Shown piece by piece: positions 1 through 7,348 of a DNA stretch of 11,655 bases. The notes under the pieces were generated by a model. The model was not told where the DNA came from. It made no database searches and saw only the letters and a list, made by a program, of their open reading frames with translations. Each line of letters opens with the position of its first letter. The stretch's first letter is position 1. This stretch comes from Bacillota bacterium (GTDB lineage: Bacteria; Bacillota_I; Bacilli_A; RFN20; CAG-826). The stretch is from assembly GCA_003512585.1 (NCBI GenBank), contig DOQE01000123.1:1-11655 (forward strand). The letters are read 5' to 3'. Made by a program: the position numbers and the translations under genes.

Positions 1-1893
1 GAATTCCCAAGTGATGGCATGTTAAGAGTGTACGATTCCACTTCTTCTAGTTATGTAGTTCATCAAAATACTTTTTCTAAGGAATATATCGATTCTTTAA
101 ACGCGACAATGACCGATGAAAATAATCTTGCCTATGGAACGGTTATGTCTGTTATGGAAAATAGGGACGGACTAAACTTCCATTTCTTAACAAAAGATGG
201 TGATGGAGAAGACATAAAAGAAGTAAATCAATACGCAAGCGCTTCTTCTTTAGGGGCTATGGTTTCTTCGGTTACTTCATTGCCAACCACAATAATCCAT
301 GAGCTATATGGAGATGAAAAATCTCTTTCATCTATGTATGACGTTATAGATGGCAAATTTCCAGAACACGAAAACGAGTTGGTCTTGATTGTTGATAGGT
401 ACAATAGAATTGATTTTTCTACATTGCAAAAACTAGGCATAATAAATTCAAAGGCAACATTTGAAAACTTAGGCGATTCAAACAAAATCGATTTCTCGTC
501 TCTGATTTATGATGGAGAGGGCGATTCCACTTATAAAGAATATAAATGTTACACGAATTCTTCCTATTATTTATCTAATGAAGTCGAAAAAGAATCCGTT
601 ACCGTTGATTGCTATAAAAATATAAAGTTGAATATAGACCCTTCGAACAGCAAAAACAGTAAATTCGTTGGCAATGAAGCGAAAGAGAATCTAGTTGTTT
701 ATAATTCCCCTATCCCTTCAAATGTATTTGCTTCCGATTCAGTTTATAATCCGATAAAGTGCAAAATCGTTGGAGTTTTGCGTCCAACGAAAGAGAGCTA
801 TTTGACTTTAATGCCATCTTCTTTGGCTTATTTGCCTTCTTTGAAAGAAAAGATTGCTTCCGATTATTTAGAAAATGGACAAGGAAAAATTCTTGCCAAT
901 GAGCAAAAAAATAATTGGTACGTCCCTGTAAATAAAGAAGATGAAGCAAAAGACGGGCTAAAGATTCTTAATGATGCTTTATCTAGTTTGATGAACGCCC
1001 AAGACGAAGTAAAAGATGATTCTACAGCACTTAGCAATAATAGCGTTTCTAATTTATTAAAAGGGGTAGCCAACTATATAAATCTATTTGGCAAGATAAC
1101 CACCAATGAGGAAGGCAATAAAAAAATAAGCTATTCGTATTCCAATTCGCCGACTACATATTTATCTTGGTGCCGCACTTTAGGAGCGACTTTTAAGAAA
1201 ATAGATGATAAAACGGCGTCTGCTAGTGGGATTGCCTCTTTATTTATGGACGATTATTTCTTTTCAAAGGAAGGAGAAACAACTTTTGTTGACCTTGTTT
1301 CTTATGTTAATTCCTACTCTTTAATTACTTCCGTTTTGGTTTTTCCAAAGAGTTTATCGACCAAAGATACCTTGCTTAGGTATTTAGATTCTTTAAACGA
1401 GGGCAAAAAAGATTCTGACAAAATCATATATACCGACATAATGTCTGAGTTTACAAGCTCATTAGGAACGATGATTAATGTTATATCTACCGTTTTGATT
1501 GTTTTTGCTTCTATTTCATTAGCCGTTTCTTCTGTCATGACCGCGATCATTACTTACGTTTCGGTTGTTGAAAGGACAAAGGAAATTGGAATATTAAGGG
1601 CGTGTGGTGCTAGAAAAAAAGATGTTGGGAGATTATTTGAAGCCGAATGTGTGATAATAGGTCTTGTTGCTGGATTTATCGGAATTATTTTTACTGTGAT
1701 TGCCTGCTTCCCAATCAACGCCATAATCGATAGTTTGTTCCCTGGCAACAATTTAGGTAACATAGCCCAATTAAATCCGTTGCACGCGATTATTTTGCTT
1801 CTTTTGTCGGTTTTGTTGTCTTTCCTTAGCGGATTGATTCCATCTAGGATTGCCGCGAAAAAAGATCCTGTTGTCTGCCTTAGGAGCGAATGA
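1..1893 (+). CDS. FtsX/MacB-type ABC transporter permease, 5' end outside window
   Basis: This is the C-terminal part of a membrane permease with an FtsX domain. The frame is open back to base 1, so the Met at 19 is probably internal and the start lies upstream. Counting from that Met, residues 1 to about 480 form a hydrophilic, Ser/Asn/Tyr-rich region expected outside the membrane. Three helices follow (about 485-512, 544-570, 588-610). After the first comes the FtsX hallmark ERTKEIGILRACGA (from residue 518), and the protein ends in the family's usual IPSRIAAKKDPVVCLRSE tail. One FtsX domain after a long extracytoplasmic domain is a MacB-like topology, and relatives in Bacillota often carry the ABC ATPase fused at the N terminus. 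Whether that is so here cannot be seen. Such systems export peptides or lipids or act in envelope stress, but the substrate is unknown. The stop overlaps the start of the P-type ATPase gene. Confidence 0.88.
   Translation, partial: EFPSDGMLRVYDSTSSSYVVHQNTFSKEYIDSLNATMTDENNLAYGTVMSVMENRDGLNFHFLTKDGDGEDIKEVNQYASASSLGAMVSSVTSLPTTIIHELYGDEKSLSSMYDVIDGKFPEHENELVLIVDRYNRIDFSTLQKLGIINSKATFENLGDSNKIDFSSLIYDGEGDSTYKEYKCYTNSSYYLSNEVEKESVTVDCYKNIKLNIDPSNSKNSKFVGNEAKENLVVYNSPIPSNVFASDSVYNPIKCKIVGVLRPTKESYLTLMPSSLAYLPSLKEKIASDYLENGQGKILANEQKNNWYVPVNKEDEAKDGLKILNDALSSLMNAQDEVKDDSTALSNNSVSNLLKGVANYINLFGKITTNEEGNKKISYSYSNSPTTYLSWCRTLGATFKKIDDKTASASGIASLFMDDYFFSKEGETTFVDLVSYVNSYSLITSVLVFPKSLSTKDTLLRYLDSLNEGKKDSDKIIYTDIMSEFTSSLGTMINVISTVLIVFASISLAVSSVMTAIITYVSVVERTKEIGILRACGARKKDVGRLFEAECVIIGLVAGFIGIIFTVIACFPINAIIDSLFPGNNLGNIAQLNPLHAIILLLLSVLLSFLSGLIPSRIAAKKDPVVCLRSE
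1882..1886 (+). promoter_or_regulatory. Ribosome binding site deciding between two tandem ATGs
   Basis: AGGAG lies 3 nt before the ATG at 1890 and 6 nt before the ATG at 1893. The second spacing is closer to the usual 5-9 nt, so translation of the P-type ATPase more likely begins at 1893. The site lies inside the last codons of the permease gene. Confidence 0.55.
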
Positions 1894-4418
1894 TGAAAAC
1901 CACGAAAAAAATAAATGAACTCATTTCTTCTTCTTCCAGTTTTAATGTGGATTTTGATAAAGGGTTAAGCGATGAACAAGTCAAAATTAGGCAAAAGGAA
2001 GGCTTGTCTAACAAAACAAAAAAACAAGTAACGAAGACTTATCCCCAAATTATATTTGATAACCTTTTTAATTTTTTGAATTTAATTCTTTTCTTTGTTT
2101 GCGTAATCATGGTTTTGGCTAAGCTTTCTGTTTCCCATTATTTTTTCTTATTGATTTTATTTGCCAATATCCTTATTGGCCTTATCCAAGACATACATGC
2201 AAGAAGGATGGTTGATAAATTGCGTGTTATGGTGGACCCAAGAGCCAAGGTCATTAGAAATGGAAAACAAATTGAAATAGGAACTAGGGAAGTTGTTTTA
2301 AGTGACATAATTTCTCTTTCTAGTGGCGATCAAATATGCGCGGATTCCATTTTAGCCGATGGGGAAATATATGTTGATGAATCATTACTAACAGGAGAAT
2401 CTAGGCCGGTAAAAAAAAGCAAGGGCGATACTATTTATTCAGGAACTTTTTTAATTAAGGGGAGCTGCCTTGCTCAAGTAGAAAAAGTAGGTTCCGCTAA
2501 TTATGCCGAAACATTAAGAAGCAAAGCCGCCGGTTTTTCTAGGCCCAAATCAGAAATCAAGCATTCGGTGAATGTAATTGTTGCCGTTTGCGGAATATTG
2601 GCCTTGTGCTTTGGCTTTGTTTATTTTTTGACTTATATGCTGAACGGTTTTAAAAATGGCGATTCCTTTTTGGGTGTATTTGGAACCATGAATCCGAATT
2701 TGCAAAGCTTAATAGAATCTGTTTCCGGGTCGATGGTAGCCATGCTTCCTACCGGCATGTTTCTATTGACCTCTTTAACTTTGGCGGTCGGGGTGATTGT
2801 TTTGGCTAAAAAACGTATTTTGGTTCAGCAACTATATTGCATAGAAATGCTTGCTAGAGTCGATTTGCTTTGCCTAGATAAAACCGGGACTCTTACCGAT
2901 GGGACAATGGAATTGATAGAAACGATTCCTTTTGGAAAAAATAGGCAAAATAGCGAAATTGCTTATGTAGTTTCTTCCATTTTGTTTCATACAAAAGACT
3001 CCAACCCTACCGCGAACGCCTTAAAAAAAGCGTTTGGCTTTTCTAGTACTGAACAAGCCCTTGAAATCATTCCCTTTGATTCTTCGTTGAAATATTCGGC
3101 CGTTTCTATTCATGAAGAAGGCACTTACATTTTTGGGGCTTATGGCTTTGTGCCAACAAAAGAAAACGAATACATCAAAACCATAATTTCAAATAAAGCA
3201 AGGGAAGGCTATAGGTGTTTAGTCGTAGCTAGGAATAAAAAGTATATAGAAGACGGCAAGGTTCCTAATAATTGCGAGATAATAGGCATCTTGGTTTTAT
3301 CCGATCACATTAAAGACGACGCAAAAGAAAACATTGAATGGTTTAAAAACTCCGGGGTAGAAATAAGGGTCATTTCAGGTGACGATCCAATTACTGTTTC
3401 TGAGATCGCAAAAAGAGTAGGTGTGCCAAATGCGGATAAATATATTTCTTTAGAAGGCAAAACTGATGAAGAAACCGCAAAATTGGCAAACATGTATTCA
3501 GTTTTTGGAAGAGTAAACCCTGAACAAAAAGCAATTTTGGTCGCTTCTTATAAAAAGAACGGCCATAAAGTAGCCATGACTGGAGATGGGGTAAATGATA
3601 TTTTAGCCCTAAAAGTGGCGGATTGCTCCATCGCCATGGCAAGTGGCTCGGAAGCAGCAAGAAATGTGTCTCATCTTGTTACGCTAGATTCGGATTTTTC
3701 TAAACTTCCAGACGTAGTAGCTCAAGGTAGAAGGGTAATCAACAATTTGCAAAGGACGTGTTCTTTGTTTTTGACTAAAACCGCATTTGCGACTGTTTTT
3801 AGTTTTGCCTTTTTGATAGTCATGATTTGCAATAGTTCCATTAAGTATCCGTTTAGTACCTCCAATATGCTTGTTTGGGAATTTGCTACAATTGGGGTCG
3901 CTTCCTTTTTCTTGGCTTTGCAACCGTCGAATGAAAAACTTAAGGGTGCGTTTTTACAAAATATCCTAATAAAGGCCATACCGGCTGGATTGTGTGAGAT
4001 TATTTCTTCCGCCGTCCCTTTTGTTCTTGTTTTACTTGCGCCTTCTATTATTTCCACAACTAGTGATTCCTCTTCTTGTTGGGAAGCGGCAAAAACTTGT
4101 TCTGTTCTCATGTTTACTTTGATGTCTTATTTTGTTTTGTTTAGAGTATGCGTCCCTTTTAATAAATATAGGGTCATATTATTTAGCGGCTTATTTGTTG
4201 TTGGGGCCATGATTTTTTGTTTTGATTTTTTGCTTTGGAATTTAAACGGTCGTCTTTCTTCTAGCCCATTGCTTGCCTTAAGTTGGAACAACATTGCTTA
4301 TGGTTTTTGGGTTGTGGCTATTTTTACTTGCGCCTTAATAGGGGCAATTTATATTTTATTGGATTCAAAGTTAGTGAAATTTATAAAAAAGATAGGAGGC
4401 ATTAAAGATGAGGCTTAG
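1890..4418 (+). CDS. P-type cation ATPase, CtpE-like (probable Ca2+ transport)
   Basis: An ATP-driven cation pump of the inner membrane, 842 residues. Visible motifs, counted from 1890, are the actuator TGES at 168-171, the phosphorylated Asp330 in DKTGTLTDG, a nucleotide-domain KYSAV, and the hinge MTGDGVND at 563-570. Hydrophobic segments give ten helices: about 56-77, 82-101, 226-250 and 280-305, then six after residue 620. The M4 flank LTLAVGVI, the ARVDLLCLDKTGTLT block and the INNLQR-LFLTKTAF block in M5 resemble mycobacterial CtpE, reported to be a Ca2+ transporter linked to cell-surface integrity. No heavy-metal domain or CPC motif is present. The M4 PEGL motif reads PTGM (Thr288), so the usual cation-binding Glu is absent. 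Two tandem ATGs (1890, 1893) exist and 1893 has better SD spacing. The gene overlaps both neighbours. The family is certain; the substrate is inferred. Confidence 0.93.
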   Translation: MMKTTKKINELISSSSSFNVDFDKGLSDEQVKIRQKEGLSNKTKKQVTKTYPQIIFDNLFNFLNLILFFVCVIMVLAKLSVSHYFFLLILFANILIGLIQDIHARRMVDKLRVMVDPRAKVIRNGKQIEIGTREVVLSDIISLSSGDQICADSILADGEIYVDESLLTGESRPVKKSKGDTIYSGTFLIKGSCLAQVEKVGSANYAETLRSKAAGFSRPKSEIKHSVNVIVAVCGILALCFGFVYFLTYMLNGFKNGDSFLGVFGTMNPNLQSLIESVSGSMVAMLPTGMFLLTSLTLAVGVIVLAKKRILVQQLYCIEMLARVDLLCLDKTGTLTDGTMELIETIPFGKNRQNSEIAYVVSSILFHTKDSNPTANALKKAFGFSSTEQALEIIPFDSSLKYSAVSIHEEGTYIFGAYGFVPTKENEYIKTIISNKAREGYRCLVVARNKKYIEDGKVPNNCEIIGILVLSDHIKDDAKENIEWFKNSGVEIRVISGDDPITVSEIAKRVGVPNADKYISLEGKTDEETAKLANMYSVFGRVNPEQKAILVASYKKNGHKVAMTGDGVNDILALKVADCSIAMASGSEAARNVSHLVTLDSDFSKLPDVVAQGRRVINNLQRTCSLFLTKTAFATVFSFAFLIVMICNSSIKYPFSTSNMLVWEFATIGVASFFLALQPSNEKLKGAFLQNILIKAIPAGLCEIISSAVPFVLVLLAPSIISTTSDSSSCWEAAKTCSVLMFTLMSYFVLFRVCVPFNKYRVILFSGLFVVGAMIFCFDFLLWNLNGRLSSSPLLALSWNNIAYGFWVVAIFTCALIGAIYILLDSKLVKFIKKIGGIKDEA

Positions 4419-5316
4419 TTTAAAGGTGGCGGAGTCTATTGCTAGAAAACAACCAGTTGTTGCATTGGAATCAACGATTATCTCGCATGGAATGCCTTAT
4501 CCAAAAAATGTTGAAACGGCTTTGTTAGTTGAAAAAACAATAGAAGAAAACGGAGCTACGCCTGCAACAATAGGAATAATAGATGGAGAAATTGTTGTTG
4601 GAATGAGCAAAGAAGAGATTGAACAATTTGGCAAAAGAAAAGATGTCATGAAAGCCTCAAAAAGAGATTTGCCGCTTGTTGTAGCTAAAAAAATGTGGGG
4701 GGCTACCACGGTTTCTGCCACAATGCTTATTGCCCATATGGCCGGAATAGAAATATTTGTAACCGGTGGGATTGGCGGGGTTCATCGCGACGCCGAAAAT
4801 ACCTTTGATATTTCTAGGGATTTAAAGGAATTAGGCGAAGTTGATGTTGCTGTTGTTTGTTCTGGCGCGAAAGCCATATTGGATATTCCTAAGACCTTGG
4901 AGTATCTAGAAACAGAAGGTGTAACGGTTCTTTCTAATAAAGAAAATAGTTTTGCGAATTTCTATTCATCTACCTCTTCTTATCCAGTAGACTATACTTT
5001 TTCTTCTCCTTTAGAAGCGGCCGAAATAATTAAGGCAAAACATGACCTTAATTTAACTGGAGGCTTGTTGATTTCTAACCCTGTGCCAGAAGAATATTCT
5101 CTTTCTCACGATTATATTGACTCAATCATCGATAAAGCGGTTTTAGAAGCCAAAGAAAAAAAGATACACGGAAAAGAAGTGACTCCATTTTTGCTTAAAA
5201 GAATTGTTGAATTGACTGGCGGGAAATCTTTGGAGTCTAATATTGCTTTGATTTTAAATAACGCCAGATTAGGCGCTAGTATTGCAAAAGAATATTCTAA
5301 TTTGATTTTAAAATGA
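4408..5316 (+). CDS. psuG: Pseudouridine-5'-phosphate glycosidase
   Basis: A cytoplasmic enzyme that reversibly splits pseudouridine 5'-phosphate into uracil and ribose 5-phosphate, using Mn2+ and a Lys that forms a ring-opened ribose adduct. The 302 residues are close to the roughly 310 of E. coli PsuG. The N-terminal ALESTIISHG carries Glu21, SRDL carries Asp138, and CSGAKAILDIP carries Lys155. Their spacing matches E. coli Glu31, Asp149 and Lys166, recalled from memory. The stretches VTGGIGGVHR and LLISNPVPEEY are also family hallmarks, so the gene looks intact. The start is fixed by AGGAGG at 4394-4399, 8 nt upstream, inside the last codons of the ATPase gene, giving an 11-nt overlap. The usual partners, a pseudouridine kinase (PsuK) and a nucleoside transporter, are not in the window. 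An in-operon link to a cation pump is unexpected. Confidence 0.95.
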   Translation: MRLSLKVAESIARKQPVVALESTIISHGMPYPKNVETALLVEKTIEENGATPATIGIIDGEIVVGMSKEEIEQFGKRKDVMKASKRDLPLVVAKKMWGATTVSATMLIAHMAGIEIFVTGGIGGVHRDAENTFDISRDLKELGEVDVAVVCSGAKAILDIPKTLEYLETEGVTVLSNKENSFANFYSSTSSYPVDYTFSSPLEAAEIIKAKHDLNLTGGLLISNPVPEEYSLSHDYIDSIIDKAVLEAKEKKIHGKEVTPFLLKRIVELTGGKSLESNIALILNNARLGASIAKEYSNLILK

Positions 5317-5870
5317 TTACCGAAGCTAAATTAAAATATGCTCTAAAGCAAATGATGGAAGAAATTCCGTTAGAAGAAATAAATGTCACGGCTTTATGCA
5401 AAAAATGTGGATGTCATAGACAAACATTTTATTATCATTACCAAGACATATACGATCTTATCGCGGCTATTTTTTTAAATGAAAACCTAGAAAAAATAGA
5501 TTCTTGCAAAGACGTCAAAAGCACTTTAAAAGCCTTTTTGCAATACGTTAAGGATAACTTTTCTTTTTTACGTTCAACTTATAATTCGGCTGCAAGGGAT
5601 TTAACCGACGATTTTATTTTTGGTAAGTTAAATGCCAAACTTTTTTCTGTATGGACAAAGCAAAGCAATCCAGAGCTAAAAAAAGATAGTTATAGAAACG
5701 CTTCTAGACGATTTGCCCATATAGTAGCCGATGAATTTGGCTATTGTTTTAAAGATTCAAAATTAACACCTGAAAAATTTTCCAAAAAGATGAATAAGTT
5801 TATTGAAAACTGCATGAACATAATCTTGCCTTCTATTCTTGAATTATCTAAAAAAGAAGAAAGCCGATAG
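5313..5870 (+). CDS. TetR/AcrR-type transcriptional regulator
   Basis: A 185-residue one-component regulator, expected to bind DNA as a dimer. The N-terminal helix-turn-helix spans about residues 24-43 and ends in RQTFYYHYQDIYDL, the recognition-helix signature of TetR proteins related to DhaS. The remainder is a helical ligand-binding and dimerisation region with no recognisable specificity. Cys29, Cys32 and Cys34 cluster in the helix-turn-helix; one such Cys is common in this subgroup, so a sensor role is only a thought. The ATG overlaps the psuG stop in an ATGA and no SD precedes it, so translation probably depends on coupling from psuG. As last gene of the operon it may regulate the operon itself, but the promoter of that operon lies outside the window and the operator cannot be examined. 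No clear terminator follows. Confidence 0.88.
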   Translation: MITEAKLKYALKQMMEEIPLEEINVTALCKKCGCHRQTFYYHYQDIYDLIAAIFLNENLEKIDSCKDVKSTLKAFLQYVKDNFSFLRSTYNSAARDLTDDFIFGKLNAKLFSVWTKQSNPELKKDSYRNASRRFAHIVADEFGYCFKDSKLTPEKFSKKMNKFIENCMNIILPSILELSKKEESR

Positions 5871-5909
5871 TTTTGTCTTTTGACATTTTACCCCGTTTCT
5901 ATTTTTTAA

Positions 5910-7117
5910 AACGCTAAAGTCTCCATCAAAATAACGCCAAAGCCTCCAGTAATGTTGGAGGATTTGGCTAAAAGTGTTCCCTATATGGCTAATCCTCGTT
6001 TAACTAAGCAAAAGCTATTTTATTGATACAAATCCTGATGCGCTTTTAAACGGAGAAACTCCGCGTTTGATTGACGAATGGCAAATCCAACCAAAACTAT
6101 GGGATGCCATCCGGTTTGAAGTTGACCACAGGAAAAAGTTTAACCAATTTATATTAACGGGATCTTCTACTCCAATAGAAACAAACGAAATTTTTCACTT
6201 TGGAGCCAGAAGATTTTCTTGGCTAAAGATGAGGACGATGAGTTTGCTTGAATCCGGCGAATCTAACGGTAGTGTTAGTTTGGGTTCTTTATTTCTAATA
6301 AAACGGATATTTATGGCGAATCTTCTTTAACGTTAAATGATATTGCTTTTTTAGTGTGTAGAGGGGGATGGCCTATGTCTACTTATTTAGACGGGGGGAA
6401 TTGGCTTTAAACCAAGCCTTTGATTATTATGACGCTGTTATAAATTCTGATATATCAAGGGTGGATAAGACAAAAAATGCAGAAAAAGCAAAGAGAATCA
6501 TGGCTTCTTATGCTAGAAATCAAGGTACTCAAATCGGAGATGAAACCATTGTTAAAGATATAAGGCCAAACGAAGGGGACACTTTAAATGTTAAAACCGT
6601 TCATTCTTATATAGAGACATTGAAAAAGATATTTGTTATTGAAGATTTAAAAGCTTGAAATCCAAATTTGCGTTCTAAAACAGCAATTAGAACTTCCGAT
6701 ACTAGATATTTTAGCGATCCTTCAATTGCGGCGGCATCCTTAGCATTTGGCCCAGGCGATTTGCTTAATGACTTAAAAACATTTGGATTTATTTTTGAAA
6801 CCATTGCCATAAGAGATTTAAGAGTTTATGCCGAATCATTAAGCGGAGAATTATATCATTATAGAGACAAAAGCAACCTTGAATGCGATGCGGTCGTGCA
6901 TTTAAGAAATGGAAGCTATGGATTGATAGAAATCAAATTAGGTGGAGATAGCTTGATTGAAGAGGGAGCTAGCAATTTGCTTAAGTTAGATGAAAAGATT
7001 GATAAAAGCAAAATGAAATCTCCGTCATTTTTAATGGTTTTAACCGCAACCGGCGTCGTCGCCTATAAAAGAAACGATGGTATACTGGTCGTGCCTATTG
7101 GAGCGCTTGGCAACTAA
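5910..7117 (+). pseudogene. Decayed AAA_14/DUF4143 family ATPase
   Basis: Read across several frames, this is an ATP-binding protein of the AAA_14 plus DUF4143 type, usually about 400-430 residues. Recognisable blocks in order are AKSVPYMANPRL (from about 5967), NGETPRLIDEWQIQPKLWDA (Walker B region, near 6049), QFILTGSS, MSLLESGESNGSVSL (near 6240), VCRGGWPMS, YYDAVINSDISRVDKTKNAE, KKIFVIEDL, SKTAIRTSDTRYF, YHYRDKSNLECDAVVHLRNG and GLIEIKLGGD. The Walker A motif is not recognisable. Inferred lesions are an extra T near 6018-6021, a lost T near 6292-6294, a lost G in the G-run 6393-6398, and TGA at 6656-6658 where the family has Trp (A-W-NPNLRSK). Start unknown: 5910 follows the nearest stop in the first readable frame. 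No intact protein can result. Function of the family is uncertain, though these proteins are often mobile and multicopy in gut Bacillota. Confidence 0.88.
5936..5968. repeat. Strong 12-bp imperfect palindrome
   Basis: GCCAAA (5936-5941) pairs with TTTGGC (5963-5968), and CCTCCA (5943-5948) with TGGAGG (5956-5961). One G/A mismatch and a 7-base loop complete it. It lies 65 bases after the TetR gene, at the point where the decayed ATPase gene should encode its Walker A region. No T-tract follows on the + strand. On the - strand the hairpin would be followed by GTTATTTTG, only moderately T-rich. It could be an operator, a weak terminator, or scar DNA; none is established. Confidence 0.6.
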
Positions 7118-7185
7118 AGTAAGAACCATTTATTGCTCACGTGGCCTAATTAATTATTTTTGCCATTTTCCTTTGAATATTGATA

Positions 7186-7213
7186 ATGACAAACATTTCT
7201 AAAAGTTTATAAT
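7186..7213 (+). promoter_or_regulatory. Sigma-A promoter for the membrane protein gene
   Basis: A perfect TATAAT -10 box at 7208-7213 stands 16 bases after ATGACA (7186-7191), one base from the consensus TTGACA. Transcription would start near 7219-7221, leaving a leader of about 128 nt before the ATG at 7348. The site lies in the gap after the decayed ATPase gene, so the next gene probably has its own promoter. Confidence 0.7.
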
Positions 7214-7219
7214 ATTCGC

Positions 7220-7348
7220 GTGTAGGACGTTTCTAAATTTAAAAGACATTACTTTGCTAAATTAGATTGATAGCAGAACACGTGTGATTGGCTGTTATCC
7301 CAATCACTAATTGTAGCAAATAAAGATATTGCTATAGCGGAGGCTATA
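7220..7348 (+). promoter_or_regulatory. Structured 5' leader with alternative stems (candidate RNA switch)
   Basis: The transcribed leader holds several inverted repeats. Stem A pairs 7253-7265 with 7307-7320 (13 bp, bulged G7313). Within it, 7269-7276 pairs with 7292-7299 (8 bp, one G-U). Alternatively, 7284-7291 pairs perfectly with 7300-7307 (8 bp), with the 7292-7299 segment in its loop. Stem B pairs 7311-7319 with 7329-7337 (9 bp, two G-U) and competes with stem A. Stem C pairs 7333-7338 with 7343-7348 and competes with stem B. The order A, B, C looks like a translational switch: A formed leaves C free to hide the ribosome binding site, while B formed opens it. I recognise no known riboswitch or T-box core. 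The base pairs are read directly from sequence; the switching is inference and no folding energy was calculated. Confidence 0.5.
7333..7348 (+). promoter_or_regulatory. Ribosome binding site enclosed in a perfect hairpin
   Basis: TATAGC (7333-7338) and GCTATA (7343-7348) are exact inverted repeats around a GGAG tetraloop. The SD sequence GGAGG (7339-7343) is therefore the loop plus the first base of the stem, and the A of the ATG at 7348 is the last paired base. SD to ATG spacing is a short 4 nt. This suggests control of initiation by local structure. Confidence 0.55.

Noticed and set aside
1..6. EcoRI site GAATTC at the first base, hinting at a cloning junction
   Set aside because: One six-base site is common in AT-rich DNA and the reading frame passes through it without a break.
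3722..4111. 129-codon open frame on the - strand
   Set aside because: Shadow of the P-type ATPase gene; its residues have no domain sense and the + strand frame there encodes clear transmembrane helices.
5399..5416. Cys-x2-Cys-x-Cys in the TetR helix-turn-helix as a metal sensor
   Set aside because: KKCG and similar Cys-containing versions are ordinary in this TetR subgroup, and nothing else suggests metal binding.
5880..5909. TTGACA followed by T-rich sequence as a promoter of the relic gene
   Set aside because: The -35 is perfect but no good -10 lies 16-18 bases on; TATTTT is only 14 bases away. Left out as a feature.
5936..5968. Rho-independent terminator of the TetR operon
   Set aside because: The stem is strong but the + strand continues TAAAAGTG with no run of T.
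6067..6330. Independent small protein beginning at TTG 6067
   Set aside because: It is an internal block of the decayed ATPase; homologous sequence continues upstream in the same frame (from 6004) and downstream in another frame.
6656..6658. Genetic code 4 (TGA as Trp) for this organism
   Set aside because: All intact genes use TGG for Trp, and TGA ends the permease and psuG frames exactly where the families end.
7208..7236. TATAATATTCG...GTTTCTA resembles the core of a purine riboswitch
   Set aside because: The interval between the two conserved pieces is too short for P2 and its loop, GTTTCTACC is not completed, and no P3 or J3/1 can be formed. The TATAAT is better explained as a -10 box.
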